Positions 16,461 to 24,415 of a stretch of 46,053 nt of DNA are shown in pieces. The stretch lies in the NCBI GenBank assembly GCA_900549865.1, contig URPU01000004.1:1-46053 (forward strand), given 5' to 3'. Positions within the stretch are counted from its first letter, which is position 1; each line of letters begins with the position of its first letter. Under the pieces are notes generated by a model that was given only the letters and a program-made list of their open reading frames with translations, made no database searches and was not told the origin of the DNA. A program made the position numbers and the translations under genes. This DNA is from an uncultured Eubacteriales bacterium (GTDB taxonomy: Bacteria; Bacillota; Clostridia; Oscillospirales; Oscillospiraceae).

Positions 16461-16660
16461 GACTGTCGAAAAAGTGGCATTGCCACTTTTTCGAGAAAGA
16501 TTCGCTGCGTTCTGCGCCTCTGTTGTCCGCTGACAGCGGACAATTCGACGCTCACTCCGCGCAGAGTGTTTTCTGCCACGCACATGTCGCGGCAGAAAAC
16601 GTATAATACTGCTTTCGCGTCTGCGGACGCGAAACTCTGCGAGGCTTTTTTGACATGCTG
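16461..16660 (+). repeat. Dispersed structured element, family R1, copy a (200 nt)
   Basis: Begins GACTGTCGAAAAAG and ends TTTTTTGACATGCTG. Consecutive hairpins: 16468-16492 (gaaaaagtggc/gccactttttc), 16524-16542 (tgtccgct/agcggaca), 16569-16599 (ttttctgcc, loop acgcacatgtcgc, ggcagaaaa), 16613-16634 (tttcgcgtc, loop tgcg, gacgcgaaa). A near-identical copy lies at 32950-33149 and a diverged one, reversed, at 20037-20235. It is bracketed by two versions of the same terminator hairpin. No plausible protein is encoded. Confidence 0.85.
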
Positions 16661-16696
16661 TGACGTTCCGCGAAACTGCGGAACGTCAGTTTTTTC
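16661..16696 (+). terminator. Intrinsic terminator, copy 2 of the 16419 hairpin
   Basis: Stem tgacgttccg / cggaacgtca with a short loop (cgaaactg region), followed by TTTTTT. Confidence 0.75.
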
Positions 16697-16725
16697 TTGC
16701 CAATTATCCGCGCATGGCGTATAAT
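16697..16725 (+). promoter_or_regulatory. Sigma-A promoter of the glycosylation operon
   Basis: TTGCCA, 17-nt spacer, perfect TATAAT, immediately after a terminator. The transcript would carry a leader of about 275 nt containing several hairpins before ATG 17007. Confidence 0.75.
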
Positions 16726-16787
16726 GACATGATATATTTTATGTTTTATATCAGATCGTCAAAGGTCAAGCGGACTTTGACGATCTG

Positions 16788-16942
16788 GCCCCCTTGCAAA
16801 GGGGGCTGTCATTGACATGTTTATATGTCAATGACTGGGGGATTGCGGCCTAGTTCTTTCAATGATATGATCACAGACATTCGGCACTCCAATCCCACCG
16901 GCAAAAATTTTCAATTTTTACCACCTCCCTTTTCAAGGGAGG
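16788..16942. repeat. MITE-like palindromic element in the leader of the glycosylation operon
   Basis: The outer hairpins are gccccc...gggggc (16788-16806) and cctccctt...aagggagg (16924-16942). Between them are gtcattgacat/atgtcaatgac (16808-16835) and facing arms gggattg and caatccc. This layout resembles short dispersed repeats I know from gut Clostridia genomes (recollection, not searched). A separate 13-bp hairpin cagatcgtcaaag/ctttgacgatctg lies just upstream at 16752-16787. Confidence 0.5.
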
Positions 16943-17006
16943 CATGGGCGCTCTGTTTCTTTACATTGCAGTCCAGATCACTTCTCCGTATGACAGGATA
17001 CCGACT

Positions 17007-18596
17007 ATGAAAACATGGATGAAAAAATATATTGCGCTGATACTCGCGCTTGTCGTGATAAGCGGGGTGTGCTTTCTTTTCTCCGGCCGGAAGGAGGGCA
17101 TGTTTATCGACGAGATATACACCTTCGGCCTTTCCAACAGCTATTACGCTCCGTATATCACCGATGTAAAGGGCGGGGATCTTATAGACAAGGTCGTCAC
17201 GCGGCAGGAGCTTTTTGATTACCTCTCCGTCGGCGATAACGACCGCTTCGCCGCGGGCTCGGTGTACTATAACCAGACGCGCGACGTGCACCCGCCGCTT
17301 TACTACTGGCTTTTGAACTTCGTCTCCTCGCTGGTGCCGGGGCATTTTTCAATGTGGATAGGGCTTGCGCTGAACTATGTGCTGTACATGCTCACGCTGG
17401 TGCTGCTGTACAAGCTGGCGATGCTGCTGTTTGAAAGCCGGCTGAACGCCGTGTGCACGGTGCTTCTCTACGGGCTTAGCGTTATCGGCCTTTCCACGAT
17501 GCTGATGATCCGCATGTACGTGCTCATCACGCTGCTTTCGGTGCTGCTCGCATATCTTATCGCGCGCCTCATGCGCGAAAAGAAGCCCGTGCTGTACGTT
17601 CTTATCGGCCTGACGGTGTTCGCCGGGCTGATGACGCAGTATTACTTTGTGTTCTACGCCTTCTTCGTCTGCCTCGCCTATGACATCCGCGCGCTTGTGA
17701 AGAAGGACTGGCGCGGCTTCGCGGCCTTTTCCGCCGCGGCGCTGATAGGCGCGCTGTGCCTGCTTCCCGCTTTCCCCGCCTGTCTCGACCAGCTTTTTGC
17801 GGATGCGCTCGTGTCCGGCGGCAATGCGGTGGACAACCTTATGAGCTTCGGCCAGTATAAGGCGCGCCTCGGCATCTTCATCGCCGACACGCGCCACAGG
17901 ACGAAGGCCGTGATATATATTGCGCTGGCGGCGGTCGTATGCGCGCTGATATGCTTTAAGCGCATCCGCGCCGCAGCCAAGGCGCAGAGTATTCGCCTTG
18001 ACGCGCTGGTGCTCATCCTTCCGGCTGTACTGAGCTTCGTGCTCATCGCCGTTATCTCGCCCGTGAGTGAGATACGCTATATATACAACCTCATCCCCAT
18101 GCTCGTTCTGGCCGTGTCGCTGCTGCTGCACGTGATAGAAGCGTCTCTTCCTGACGGCGCTTTGAACAGACGCGCCGCCGTTATCGCCGGGGTGCTCGTG
18201 GGCGCGCTGTGCCTGTGGGAGGCGCGCTGCCTGCCGCCGGATTATCTTTACGACGAGTACAGCGACTATGACGCCATGCTTGAGCAGCACAGCGCCGCCC
18301 CCTGCGTATATGTGGACGACAACTACTTCTCCCCCATCACCTTCGACATGCTGCAGCTTATGATATTCGATGACTTCCTCGTTACGAATGACACCGCCTC
18401 CGCGGCCATGCTCAGCTACATCGGGGATGCGCCGGAGACCGTGGTGTTCATCGACATAAGCGGCGAGTGGGCAAGCGGCTATGACGCGGGGGAGGTCGTC
18501 GCCGGGCTTGAGACAAGCACCGGCTATACCGAAGCGACCGAGCTTTACAGCAACGGCTTTTCCGCTGTTTACGTTCTCAAGGGAGGAAACGCATAA
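17007..18596 (+). CDS. GT-C-type membrane glycosyltransferase (Gtr type-specific/ArnT-like)
   Basis: 529 residues with about 11 hydrophobic segments and a GT-C layout: after TM1 an outside acidic motif MFIDEIYTFGLSN (catalytic-type D-E), then DVHPPLYYWLLNFV, the 'PP.y' element of GT39/ArnT-like enzymes. Such proteins use polyprenyl-phosphate sugars as donors on the outer membrane face. The ATG at 17007 opens MKTWMKKY ahead of TM1; a 21-codon upstream extension overlaps the repeat element and is not used. The stop TAA directly abuts the next ATG. It forms a trio with a DPM1-like glycosyltransferase and GtrA, as in gtr clusters. The acceptor is unknown (teichoic acid, surface polysaccharide or protein). 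Confidence 0.85.
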   Translation: MKTWMKKYIALILALVVISGVCFLFSGRKEGMFIDEIYTFGLSNSYYAPYITDVKGGDLIDKVVTRQELFDYLSVGDNDRFAAGSVYYNQTRDVHPPLYYWLLNFVSSLVPGHFSMWIGLALNYVLYMLTLVLLYKLAMLLFESRLNAVCTVLLYGLSVIGLSTMLMIRMYVLITLLSVLLAYLIARLMREKKPVLYVLIGLTVFAGLMTQYYFVFYAFFVCLAYDIRALVKKDWRGFAAFSAAALIGALCLLPAFPACLDQLFADALVSGGNAVDNLMSFGQYKARLGIFIADTRHRTKAVIYIALAAVVCALICFKRIRAAAKAQSIRLDALVLILPAVLSFVLIAVISPVSEIRYIYNLIPMLVLAVSLLLHVIEASLPDGALNRRAAVIAGVLVGALCLWEARCLPPDYLYDEYSDYDAMLEQHSAAPCVYVDDNYFSPITFDMLQLMIFDDFLVTNDTASAAMLSYIGDAPETVVFIDISGEWASGYDAGEVVAGLETSTGYTEATELYSNGFSAVYVLKGGNA

Positions 18597-19538
18597 ATGT
18601 TATCTGTAATTCTGCCGTCCTATAATGAGGAGAAGATGATCTTCACGGCGGCTGACACCATCTCCGGCATACTCTCGCGCGAGAATATCGACTTTGAGCT
18701 TCTTTTTGTGGACGACGGCTCAAAGGACGCCACATGGGAAAACATTACAAAGGCCGCGCAGGTGAACAGCCACGTCGTCGGCATCCACTTCAGCCGCAAC
18801 TTCGGCAAGGAGGCCGCGATGTTCGCCGGGCTTGAAAAGGCCGCGGGCGACTGCTGCGTCGTTCTGGACTGCGATCTCCAGCATCCGCCGGAGAAGATAG
18901 TGGAGATGTACCGCCTGTGGGAAGAGGGCTATGAGGTCGTTGAGGGCATAAAGGAGGACCGCGGCGAGGAGTCCGGCTTCCACAAGTTCGCTGCGAACAG
19001 CTTTTACGGCCTTATCAGCCGCGCCACCGGCATGGACATGTCGTCCTCGTCGGACTTCAAGCTGCTTGACCGCAAGGTCGTGGACACTCTGAACAGTCTG
19101 CCGGAGCGCAACGTCTTTTTCCGGGCGCTGTCGTTCTGGGTGGGCTATAAAAAGGCGACGGTGTATTACAGCGTGCGTGAGCGCACCGAGGGCGAGAGCA
19201 AGTGGTCCACAAAGTCGCTGATAAAATACGCCATCACGAATATCGGCTCGTTCTCCTCCGCCCCGCTGCATATCGTCACCGTGCTTGGGCTTATAATGCT
19301 GGCCGTGGCGATAGTGTTCAGTATCATCTCCCTCGTGCAGAAGCTCACGGGGCAGGCGCTCGGCGGATTTACGACGGTGATACTGCTGCTTCTGTTCTCC
19401 AGCAGCATCATCATGATAAGCCTCGGCATCGTCGGCTACTACATCGCGCGCATATATGACGAGATAAAGGGCCGCCCGAGATACATCATCTCCCGCATCT
19501 GCGGCAGAGAGGAAGAGGAAGGAAAGAAGAATGGTTGA
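18597..19538 (+). CDS. Family 2 glycosyltransferase, GtrB/DPM1-like (polyprenyl-phosphate sugar synthase)
   Basis: 313 residues: a cytoplasmic GT2 domain (LSVILPSYNEEKMI, FVDDGSKDATW, HFSRNFGKEAAMFAGL, VLDCDLQHPPEKI with the DxD-type site, and RTEGESKWSTKSLIKYA) and two C-terminal membrane helices (about 229-292). This is the signature of undecaprenyl-phosphate glucosyl/mannosyl transferases, which make the lipid-linked donor for the GT-C partner. gggaggaaac precedes the ATG, which immediately follows the GT-C stop; its own end overlaps gtrA by 8 bases. Close coupling argues for one pathway. Confidence 0.93.
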   Translation: MLSVILPSYNEEKMIFTAADTISGILSRENIDFELLFVDDGSKDATWENITKAAQVNSHVVGIHFSRNFGKEAAMFAGLEKAAGDCCVVLDCDLQHPPEKIVEMYRLWEEGYEVVEGIKEDRGEESGFHKFAANSFYGLISRATGMDMSSSSDFKLLDRKVVDTLNSLPERNVFFRALSFWVGYKKATVYYSVRERTEGESKWSTKSLIKYAITNIGSFSSAPLHIVTVLGLIMLAVAIVFSIISLVQKLTGQALGGFTTVILLLLFSSSIIMISLGIVGYYIARIYDEIKGRPRYIISRICGREEEEGKKNG

Positions 19539-19980
19539 TAAGATAAAGGCGCTGCTCATAAAATACAGGGAATTCATAGTTTACTTCATTGTCGGCTGTC
19601 TGACGACGCTTGTCGCGGCGCTGGCGCGCTTCGGCTTCAACTTCTTGTTCTTCGGCGGCACCGCCCATCCCAGCTTCGCGCAGAACACCGTGCTGTCCAT
19701 TGTGGACTGGGTCGCCGGCGTGGCCTTCGCCTATCCCACGAACCGCCGCTTCGTCTTTCAGAGCAAGAACCCCAACATCCTTGCCGAGGCCGGCGGCTTC
19801 GTCGCCTCCCGCCTCGCCACGCTTGGCATGGACTGGGCCGTCACGCAGCTTCTGGGCACAGTGCTGGGCGTGAACGTGTATGTGACGTGGTTTATCAAGT
19901 CTGTGCTCGTCTTTGTCGGGAACTATGTCCTCAGCAAGCTTTTTGTGTTCAAAAAGAAGCCGGAGAGCAAGGAGGAGTGA
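19531..19980 (+). CDS. GtrA family protein, probable lipid-linked sugar flippase
   Basis: 149 residues, four hydrophobic segments. Seen: FIVYFIVGCLTTLVAALARFGFNF (TM1), WVAGVAFAYPTNRRFVFQSKN (the conserved NR.fVF after TM2) and LSKLFVFKKK at the end, all GtrA hallmarks. GtrA proteins are thought to flip undecaprenyl-phosphate sugars made by GtrB. It overlaps the GT2 gene by 8 bases and is the last gene of the trio, followed by a GC-rich hairpin. Confidence 0.93.
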   Translation: MVDKIKALLIKYREFIVYFIVGCLTTLVAALARFGFNFLFFGGTAHPSFAQNTVLSIVDWVAGVAFAYPTNRRFVFQSKNPNILAEAGGFVASRLATLGMDWAVTQLLGTVLGVNVYVTWFIKSVLVFVGNYVLSKLFVFKKKPESKEE

Positions 19981-20013
19981 GCTTCTCCGTCCAATATAGC
20001 TGAAATAGCATAA

Positions 20014-20037
20014 GAGGCCGCGGATATCCGCGGCCTC
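20014..20037 (+). terminator. GC-rich palindrome after gtrA
   Basis: gaggccgcgg-atat-ccgcggcctc, a 10-bp perfect stem 33 bases past the gtrA stop. No T-run follows directly; repeat R1c begins at its edge. Confidence 0.6.
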
Positions 20038-20235
20038 AGCATGTCAAAAAGCCTCGCAGAGTTTGCCGCCCGCAGGCGGCAAAAAATTTTTTAACCATTT
20101 TCTCTCGCGACATGTGCGTGAGAGAAAATACTTCTCAGGCTGCAAGTGTGGAATTTGTCCGCCACCGGCGGGCAAATTATGCGCGCAGCAGACTGCAAGC
20201 CTTTTGTCGGAAAAACCCTTCGGGTTTTTCTGCGG
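20037..20235 (-). repeat. Dispersed structured element, family R1, copy c (diverged, reverse orientation)
   Basis: Read on the minus strand it aligns end to end with 16461-16660, ending ctctgcgaggctttttgacatgctg-like. Primary sequence has drifted but the stems are kept: 20062-20083 (tttgccgcc/ggcggcaaa, loop tgcg on the minus strand), 20098-20128 (ttttctctc/gagagaaaa, loop acgcacatgtcgc on the minus strand), a stem near 20152-20178 (aatttgtccgcc/ggcgggcaaatt) and 20210-20230 (gaaaaaccc/gggtttttc). The head GACTGTC is not preserved. Confidence 0.75.
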
Positions 20236-20257
20236 TTCTTTTGCATTCTTTCCGCTT

Positions 20258-21058
20258 TTAAAGCGCGGCTTCCCATTCTTGCAGTATCTCCGCCAGCTCC
20301 GGCGTCAGCCGCGCGCGGCACTCCTGCTTCAGTTCCTCCGGCACGCCGTAGAACGCCTCGGCGATGCTGCCGGTGATGGCGGCCAGCGTGTCGCTGTCGC
20401 CGCCGAGGGACACCGCCGTGCGCAGGGCGTCCTCAAAGTCCGTGCTCTCCAGAAAGGCAGTCATGGCCTGCGGCACGGTCTCCTGACAGCTCTCCACATG
20501 GCGGTATGTTGGCCGTATCTCATCGCAGGTTTGGCTGAGGTCATAGGCAAACTCCCGCTCCACATACGCTTTGATGTCTGCCTTGCCGTGTCCGGTGCGG
20601 GCAAGGAATATGGCCGCAGTGACCGCCTGTGCGCCCTTGACGCCCTCCGGGTGGTCGTGCGTCACCTCCGCGGTGAGGCGCGCCAGATGCAGCGCCTCCG
20701 CCATATTCCCCGCCAGCCACGCCGCGGGAGAGGCACGCATGGCGCTGCCGTTGCCGTAGCTGTGATAGGGCTGCGGGTCGTCCGCGTACAGCCACCTGCC
20801 GAAGCGCAGGCCGTAGCCACAGTTCGGGTACGCGCGGCCAAGCCGCTGCATATGGCGCACCAGCGCCGCTTTGACGGCGGCGTCATCCTGCCCGCGCGTT
20901 TCCAGCAGGGCCTCCGCCACGGCCAGCGTCATCACCGTGTCGTCGGTGAATTCGGAACGCGCCCCGAACAGTGGGAAGTCCTTCGCCTTATAATTGTTGC
21001 AGTCGAATTCATATGGGCTGCCCACGATGTCGCCCAGAATAGCGCCGTACATGCTCAT
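20258..21058 (-). CDS. ADP-ribosylglycohydrolase family protein (DraG/ARH type)
   Basis: 266 residues. Expected to hydrolyse ADP-ribose from modified arginine or other acceptors using Mg2+ ions. Seen: GAILGDIVGSPYEF (N-terminal GDxxG), EFTDDTVMTLAVAEALL (TDDT metal ligands), DHPEGVKGAQAVTAAIFLAR, and C-terminal GGDSDTLAAITGSIAEAFYG (D-S-D-T metal site), the complete ARH/DraG motif set. The start is ATG 21058, sharing one base with the TAA of the vWA gene (TAATG), so the two are translationally coupled. Gene order macro-vWA-ARH suggests a common ADP-ribose pathway. No ADP-ribosyltransferase is visible nearby. Confidence 0.93.
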   Translation of the reverse strand: MSMYGAILGDIVGSPYEFDCNNYKAKDFPLFGARSEFTDDTVMTLAVAEALLETRGQDDAAVKAALVRHMQRLGRAYPNCGYGLRFGRWLYADDPQPYHSYGNGSAMRASPAAWLAGNMAEALHLARLTAEVTHDHPEGVKGAQAVTAAIFLARTGHGKADIKAYVEREFAYDLSQTCDEIRPTYRHVESCQETVPQAMTAFLESTDFEDALRTAVSLGGDSDTLAAITGSIAEAFYGVPEELKQECRARLTPELAEILQEWEAAL

Positions 21059-21702
21059 TATCTCCCCCGTTTCTTCACATCCTCGTCGATGCGGCGCTTC
21101 CAGTCGCCGCCGAGGGGCCGCGCCGCGCGGAAGCTGCACACGGCCTCGCTTATGACCTCATAGTTCAGCGCCGTGCCGGCCTCGTCACACCTGTAGTTCA
21201 CCGCCCGGTCCGCGCCGATGCCGACGCGGGCCGCTTCCTTTGCCGCGTCGATATTCGCGCCGAGGAAAAGGAACTCCCAGCCGTACTTTTCCTTCTCATG
21301 CTCTATCATGCGCCGCACCCGCTCATAATCATAGCGGCGGCTGGCGTTTTCACAGCCGTCGGTCGTGATGACGAACAGCGTCTTTTCCGGCACGTCCTCC
21401 GGCCGGGCATATTTGTGGATATTTGCGATATGGCGGATGGCCCCGCCCACGGCGTCCAGCAGCGCCGTGCAGCCGTGGGTGAAATACTCCGCCTCCGTCA
21501 TGGGCGGCACCTTCTCCAGCGGCAGGCGGTCATGAATGACCACGCTTTCATTGTCGAACAGTATGGTGGAGACCAGTGCCGCGCCCGTTTCCTTCTTCTG
21601 CTTTGCTATCATGGAGTTGAAGCCGCCGATGGTGTCCGCCTCCAGCCCCGCCATGGAGCCGCTGCGGTCAAGGATGAAAACCAATTCCGTTGTATTACTC
21701 AT
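21058..21702 (-). CDS. vWA domain protein
   Basis: 214 residues, a cytoplasmic von Willebrand A domain with an intact MIDAS site: FILDRSGSMAGLEADTIGGF (DxSxS), THGCTALLDAVGGAI (threonine) and FVITTDGCENASRRYD (TDG). There is no signal peptide or membrane helix. The start is fixed by aggaggt 7 bases before ATG 21702; an 18-codon upstream extension lacks a site. vWA proteins of this compact kind act as metal-dependent adaptors in bacterial complexes. It is coupled to the ADP-ribosylglycohydrolase gene and follows the macrodomain gene by 107 bases. The specific partner is unknown. Confidence 0.9.
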   Translation of the reverse strand: MSNTTELVFILDRSGSMAGLEADTIGGFNSMIAKQKKETGAALVSTILFDNESVVIHDRLPLEKVPPMTEAEYFTHGCTALLDAVGGAIRHIANIHKYARPEDVPEKTLFVITTDGCENASRRYDYERVRRMIEHEKEKYGWEFLFLGANIDAAKEAARVGIGADRAVNYRCDEAGTALNYEVISEAVCSFRAARPLGGDWKRRIDEDVKKRGR

Positions 21703-21809
21703 AAGAAATACCTCCTGTGATTTGTTGTATATAAGATAACAGCTCACAGGACACAATTGGTCGCTTCAGAAGCGACATTTTTGCTATGCAAACGCTGGTG
21801 CATGAAGCT

Positions 21810-22802
21810 TCATGCGCCTATCAGACTCTGGTCAAAGGCGAACAGCGCCTCGTTTATCTCAAACACGTCATAATTTCCGCGCTGCACGAAATACTCCACG
21901 ATGATGTCAAACTTGCTGGAGCGGGTCATGGAGTATCCGGCCTTGCCGAGAAGCTCCTTAAGCTCCGCAAGGGGGAGCTCAAGCGCCAGACCGAACGCAA
22001 CGGCCGTGGCCTTTGAGGGCTTATAGTATTTGTCGCCCTTTATCTTTGAAAAGAGCTTTCTGTCAATGTTCGCTTTTTTATAGCACTGTGCGTCCGTCAT
22101 GCCGGACTCGTCTATCTTCCGCAGCAGCATTTCCGAAAAGCTCTCGTCGAGCCGGTCAAGCGCGTCGTCGAGGGAAAGCTCCATCGCCGCCATGGGCGCG
22201 TCGGAATAGAAGCAGACGGCCTCTTCCGGGCTTTGCCTTCTGCTCATCCGGGCGCGGCGGTCATCCTCATTCTCGTCCACATAGCGGTCGTCTATGTATG
22301 ATGCGATGTCGGCAAAGAGCTTGCTGCTTATCTGATAGGCCTTCCGGTCAAAAATGACGAGGTACACCGTCATTTCATTTTCAAGAAGGAAGCTGCCGAT
22401 CGTGTCTATTGCGATCTTCAGGGCCTGATCCTTCGGGAAGCCGAACACGCCGGAGGATATCAGCGGGAATGCGATCGACTCGCAGCCGTGCTCCCTCGCC
22501 AGCGTGAGGGCGGTCCGATAGCAGGAGATGAGAAGCTCTCTCTCGCCGTGCCGCCCGCCGCGCCAGCGCGGCCCGACCGCGTGAATGACGTATTCGCAGG
22601 GCAGGCTATAGCCCCTTGTTATCTTTGCGCCCCCGGTTTTGCAGCCGTGGAGCGCTTCGCATTCCGCCAGCAGCCCCGGCCCCGCGGCGCGGTGAATGCA
22701 GCCGTCCACACCGCCGCCGCCAAGCAATGACTCATTGGCCGCGTTGACGATGGCATCGACCTTCATCTTCGTAATATCATTTCTCACGATCTGCAGCGGC
22801 AT
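21810..22802 (-). CDS. Macrodomain protein with C-terminal HTH-like domain
   Basis: 330 residues. N-terminal macrodomain (1-180): IVRNDITKMKVDAIVNAANESLLGG (ADP-ribose adenine site and NAAN), GGGVDGCIHRAAGP (catalytic loop), ITRGYSLPCEYVIHAVGP, FPLISSGVFGFPKDQA. A linker (about 190-225) leads to a helical domain (about 230-328) resembling an Xre-type HTH (DAQCYKKANIDRKLFSKIKG, KATAVAFGLALELPLAELKELL). The macrodomain should bind or hydrolyse ADP-ribose or O-acetyl-ADP-ribose; the HTH-like tail may bind DNA or protein. ATG 22802 is preceded by gaggtgg; a GTG three codons earlier is the ribosome site itself. First gene of the triad. Confidence 0.9.
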   Translation of the reverse strand: MPLQIVRNDITKMKVDAIVNAANESLLGGGGVDGCIHRAAGPGLLAECEALHGCKTGGAKITRGYSLPCEYVIHAVGPRWRGGRHGERELLISCYRTALTLAREHGCESIAFPLISSGVFGFPKDQALKIAIDTIGSFLLENEMTVYLVIFDRKAYQISSKLFADIASYIDDRYVDENEDDRRARMSRRQSPEEAVCFYSDAPMAAMELSLDDALDRLDESFSEMLLRKIDESGMTDAQCYKKANIDRKLFSKIKGDKYYKPSKATAVAFGLALELPLAELKELLGKAGYSMTRSSKFDIIVEYFVQRGNYDVFEINEALFAFDQSLIGA

Positions 22803-22844
22803 GATATCCACCTCTTTCAGCCCGCCGTCAGGCCCGATTATGGC

Positions 22845-22874
22845 AAAACAGCGTGACCACTGCCACGCTGTTTT
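22845..22874 (-). terminator. Intrinsic terminator of murC
   Basis: Stem aaaacagcgtg / cacgctgtttt with loop accactgc, 10 bases past the murC stop; T-run on the minus side. Confidence 0.8.
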
Positions 22875-22884
22875 GTTAAAGCTC

Positions 22885-24255
22885 TTATTCGATGATGTCC
22901 TCGCCTATTTTATATATATCGCCCGCGCCGACGGTGAGGATTATATCGCCCGGCTGCGCAATGGCGCGCAGCGCGTCCTCCAGCTCGCCGAAGCTGGAGT
23001 AGAAGCCCGCGCCGCCGACACTCTCCGCCAGCGCGCCGGAGGATATGCCGATGGTGTTCTTCTCGCGCGCGGCGTATATCTCCGCCAGCAGCAGCACATC
23101 GGGCCGCTTGAGCTGGGCGACGAAGTCGTCGAACAGCGCCGCCGTGCGCGAATACGTGTGCGGCTGAAAGACGAGGATGGTGCGCTTGTAGTTGAGCTGC
23201 TCCACCGCGTCCAGCAGGGCCTTCAACTCGCCGGGGTGGTGGGCGTAGTCGTCGTAGACATCCGCGCCGTTATACTTGCCCTTGAACTCGAAGCGGCGGC
23301 CCGCGCCGTTGAACCCGGCAAGCCCGTATTTGACGGAGCTGGGCCGAACGCCCACGCAGATGCAGGCGGCCGTCGCGGCAAGCGCGTTTTTCACGTTATG
23401 CACGCCGGGCACATGCAGCGTCACATCCGTGAAGAAGCGCCCCTTGTACATTATGTCAAAGTGGGAGTTTGCCCCCTTGTACTCTATGTTCTGTGCGTAC
23501 ACATCCGCCTCCGGACTGAGGCCGAAGGTTATGACGCGCCTGTCTATCCCGGCAAGCGTGGCCATGGTGTTTGCGTCGTCATGGTTCGCCACGACGTAAC
23601 CGTCCGCCGGGGTACGCTCCGCAAAGCTGCGGAAGGAATGCTCCACATCGCCGAGGTCTTTGAAAAAGTCCAGATGGTCGGCCTCTATATTGAGGATGAC
23701 GGCGACGGTGGGGTGGAAGGAGAGGAAGGAGTTATAATACTCGCAGGCCTCCATGATGATGGTGTTCCCGTGGCCGATGCGGTGCCCCGCCTTGAGCAGC
23801 GGCAGCGTGCCGCCTATCATCACGGTCGGATCCTTCTCTGCCGCCATGAGGATATGCGTGCACATGGAGGTCGTCGTCGTCTTGCCGTGCGTGCCGGAAA
23901 TGCACAGGGCGTTGCTGTAGTCCTTGGAGATCGCGCCCCAGGCCTGTGTGCGCTCAAACACCGGGATGCCCAGCTCATGCGCGCGGACTATCTCCGGGTT
24001 TTCATCGTGGACGGCGGCCGTGCGCACGACGAATTCCACGTCCTCGCCGATATTCTCCGCATGGTGGCCTATGAACACCTTTATCCCCTTCTCGCGCAGC
24101 GAGATAACATTGGGGTTGGCCTCGTTCATATCTGAGCCGGTGATGTTCAGCCCCATGCCCACGAGCACCTCCGCCAGCGACGACATGGACACGCCGCCTA
24201 TACCGACCAGATGCCCCCTTCTGCCGGGAGACATATAATTATCAAATTCCAACAT
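22885..24255 (-). CDS. murC: UDP-N-acetylmuramate--L-alanine ligase
   Basis: 456 residues; ATP-dependent addition of L-Ala to UDP-MurNAc, the first peptide step of peptidoglycan synthesis, in the cytoplasm. Seen: GHLVGIGGVSMSSLAEVL (N-terminal Rossmann domain), CISGTHGKTTTTSM (ATP loop), IMEACEYYNSFLSFHP, VILNIEADHLDFF (Mur ligase motif), GAGRRFEFKG and YDDYAHHPGELKALL (C-terminal domain). GGAG lies 8 bases before ATG 24255; an upstream 21-codon extension is hydrophobic and has no ribosome site. Monocistronic, with a clear promoter at 24364-24392. Confidence 0.96.
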   Translation of the reverse strand: MLEFDNYMSPGRRGHLVGIGGVSMSSLAEVLVGMGLNITGSDMNEANPNVISLREKGIKVFIGHHAENIGEDVEFVVRTAAVHDENPEIVRAHELGIPVFERTQAWGAISKDYSNALCISGTHGKTTTTSMCTHILMAAEKDPTVMIGGTLPLLKAGHRIGHGNTIIMEACEYYNSFLSFHPTVAVILNIEADHLDFFKDLGDVEHSFRSFAERTPADGYVVANHDDANTMATLAGIDRRVITFGLSPEADVYAQNIEYKGANSHFDIMYKGRFFTDVTLHVPGVHNVKNALAATAACICVGVRPSSVKYGLAGFNGAGRRFEFKGKYNGADVYDDYAHHPGELKALLDAVEQLNYKRTILVFQPHTYSRTAALFDDFVAQLKRPDVLLLAEIYAAREKNTIGISSGALAESVGGAGFYSSFGELEDALRAIAQPGDIILTVGAGDIYKIGEDIIE

Positions 24256-24363
24256 GCAAACGCTCCAGTCGAGAAAAATTAATATATTGCCATTGCAGAT
24301 ATAAAATGCTAAAATCAAATGGGTACGGCCATGGGCGCGGCGCGCCCCGCCGGTAACTTTAGT

Positions 24364-24392
24364 ATTATACTATCCCCCCGCCCTTATTGCAA
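24364..24392 (-). promoter_or_regulatory. Sigma-A promoter of murC
   Basis: On the minus strand: TTGCAA (24392-24387), 17-nt spacer, perfect TATAAT (24369-24364). The leader is about 100 nt. Confidence 0.75.
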
Positions 24393-24415
24393 GCTTTTCA
24401 TACTATTATATGAAA

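Noticed and set aside
17007..19980. Prophage remnant because of the gtr genes
   Set aside because: No integrase, structural, lysis or attachment-site signals in the surroundings, and the codon pattern resembles neighbours.
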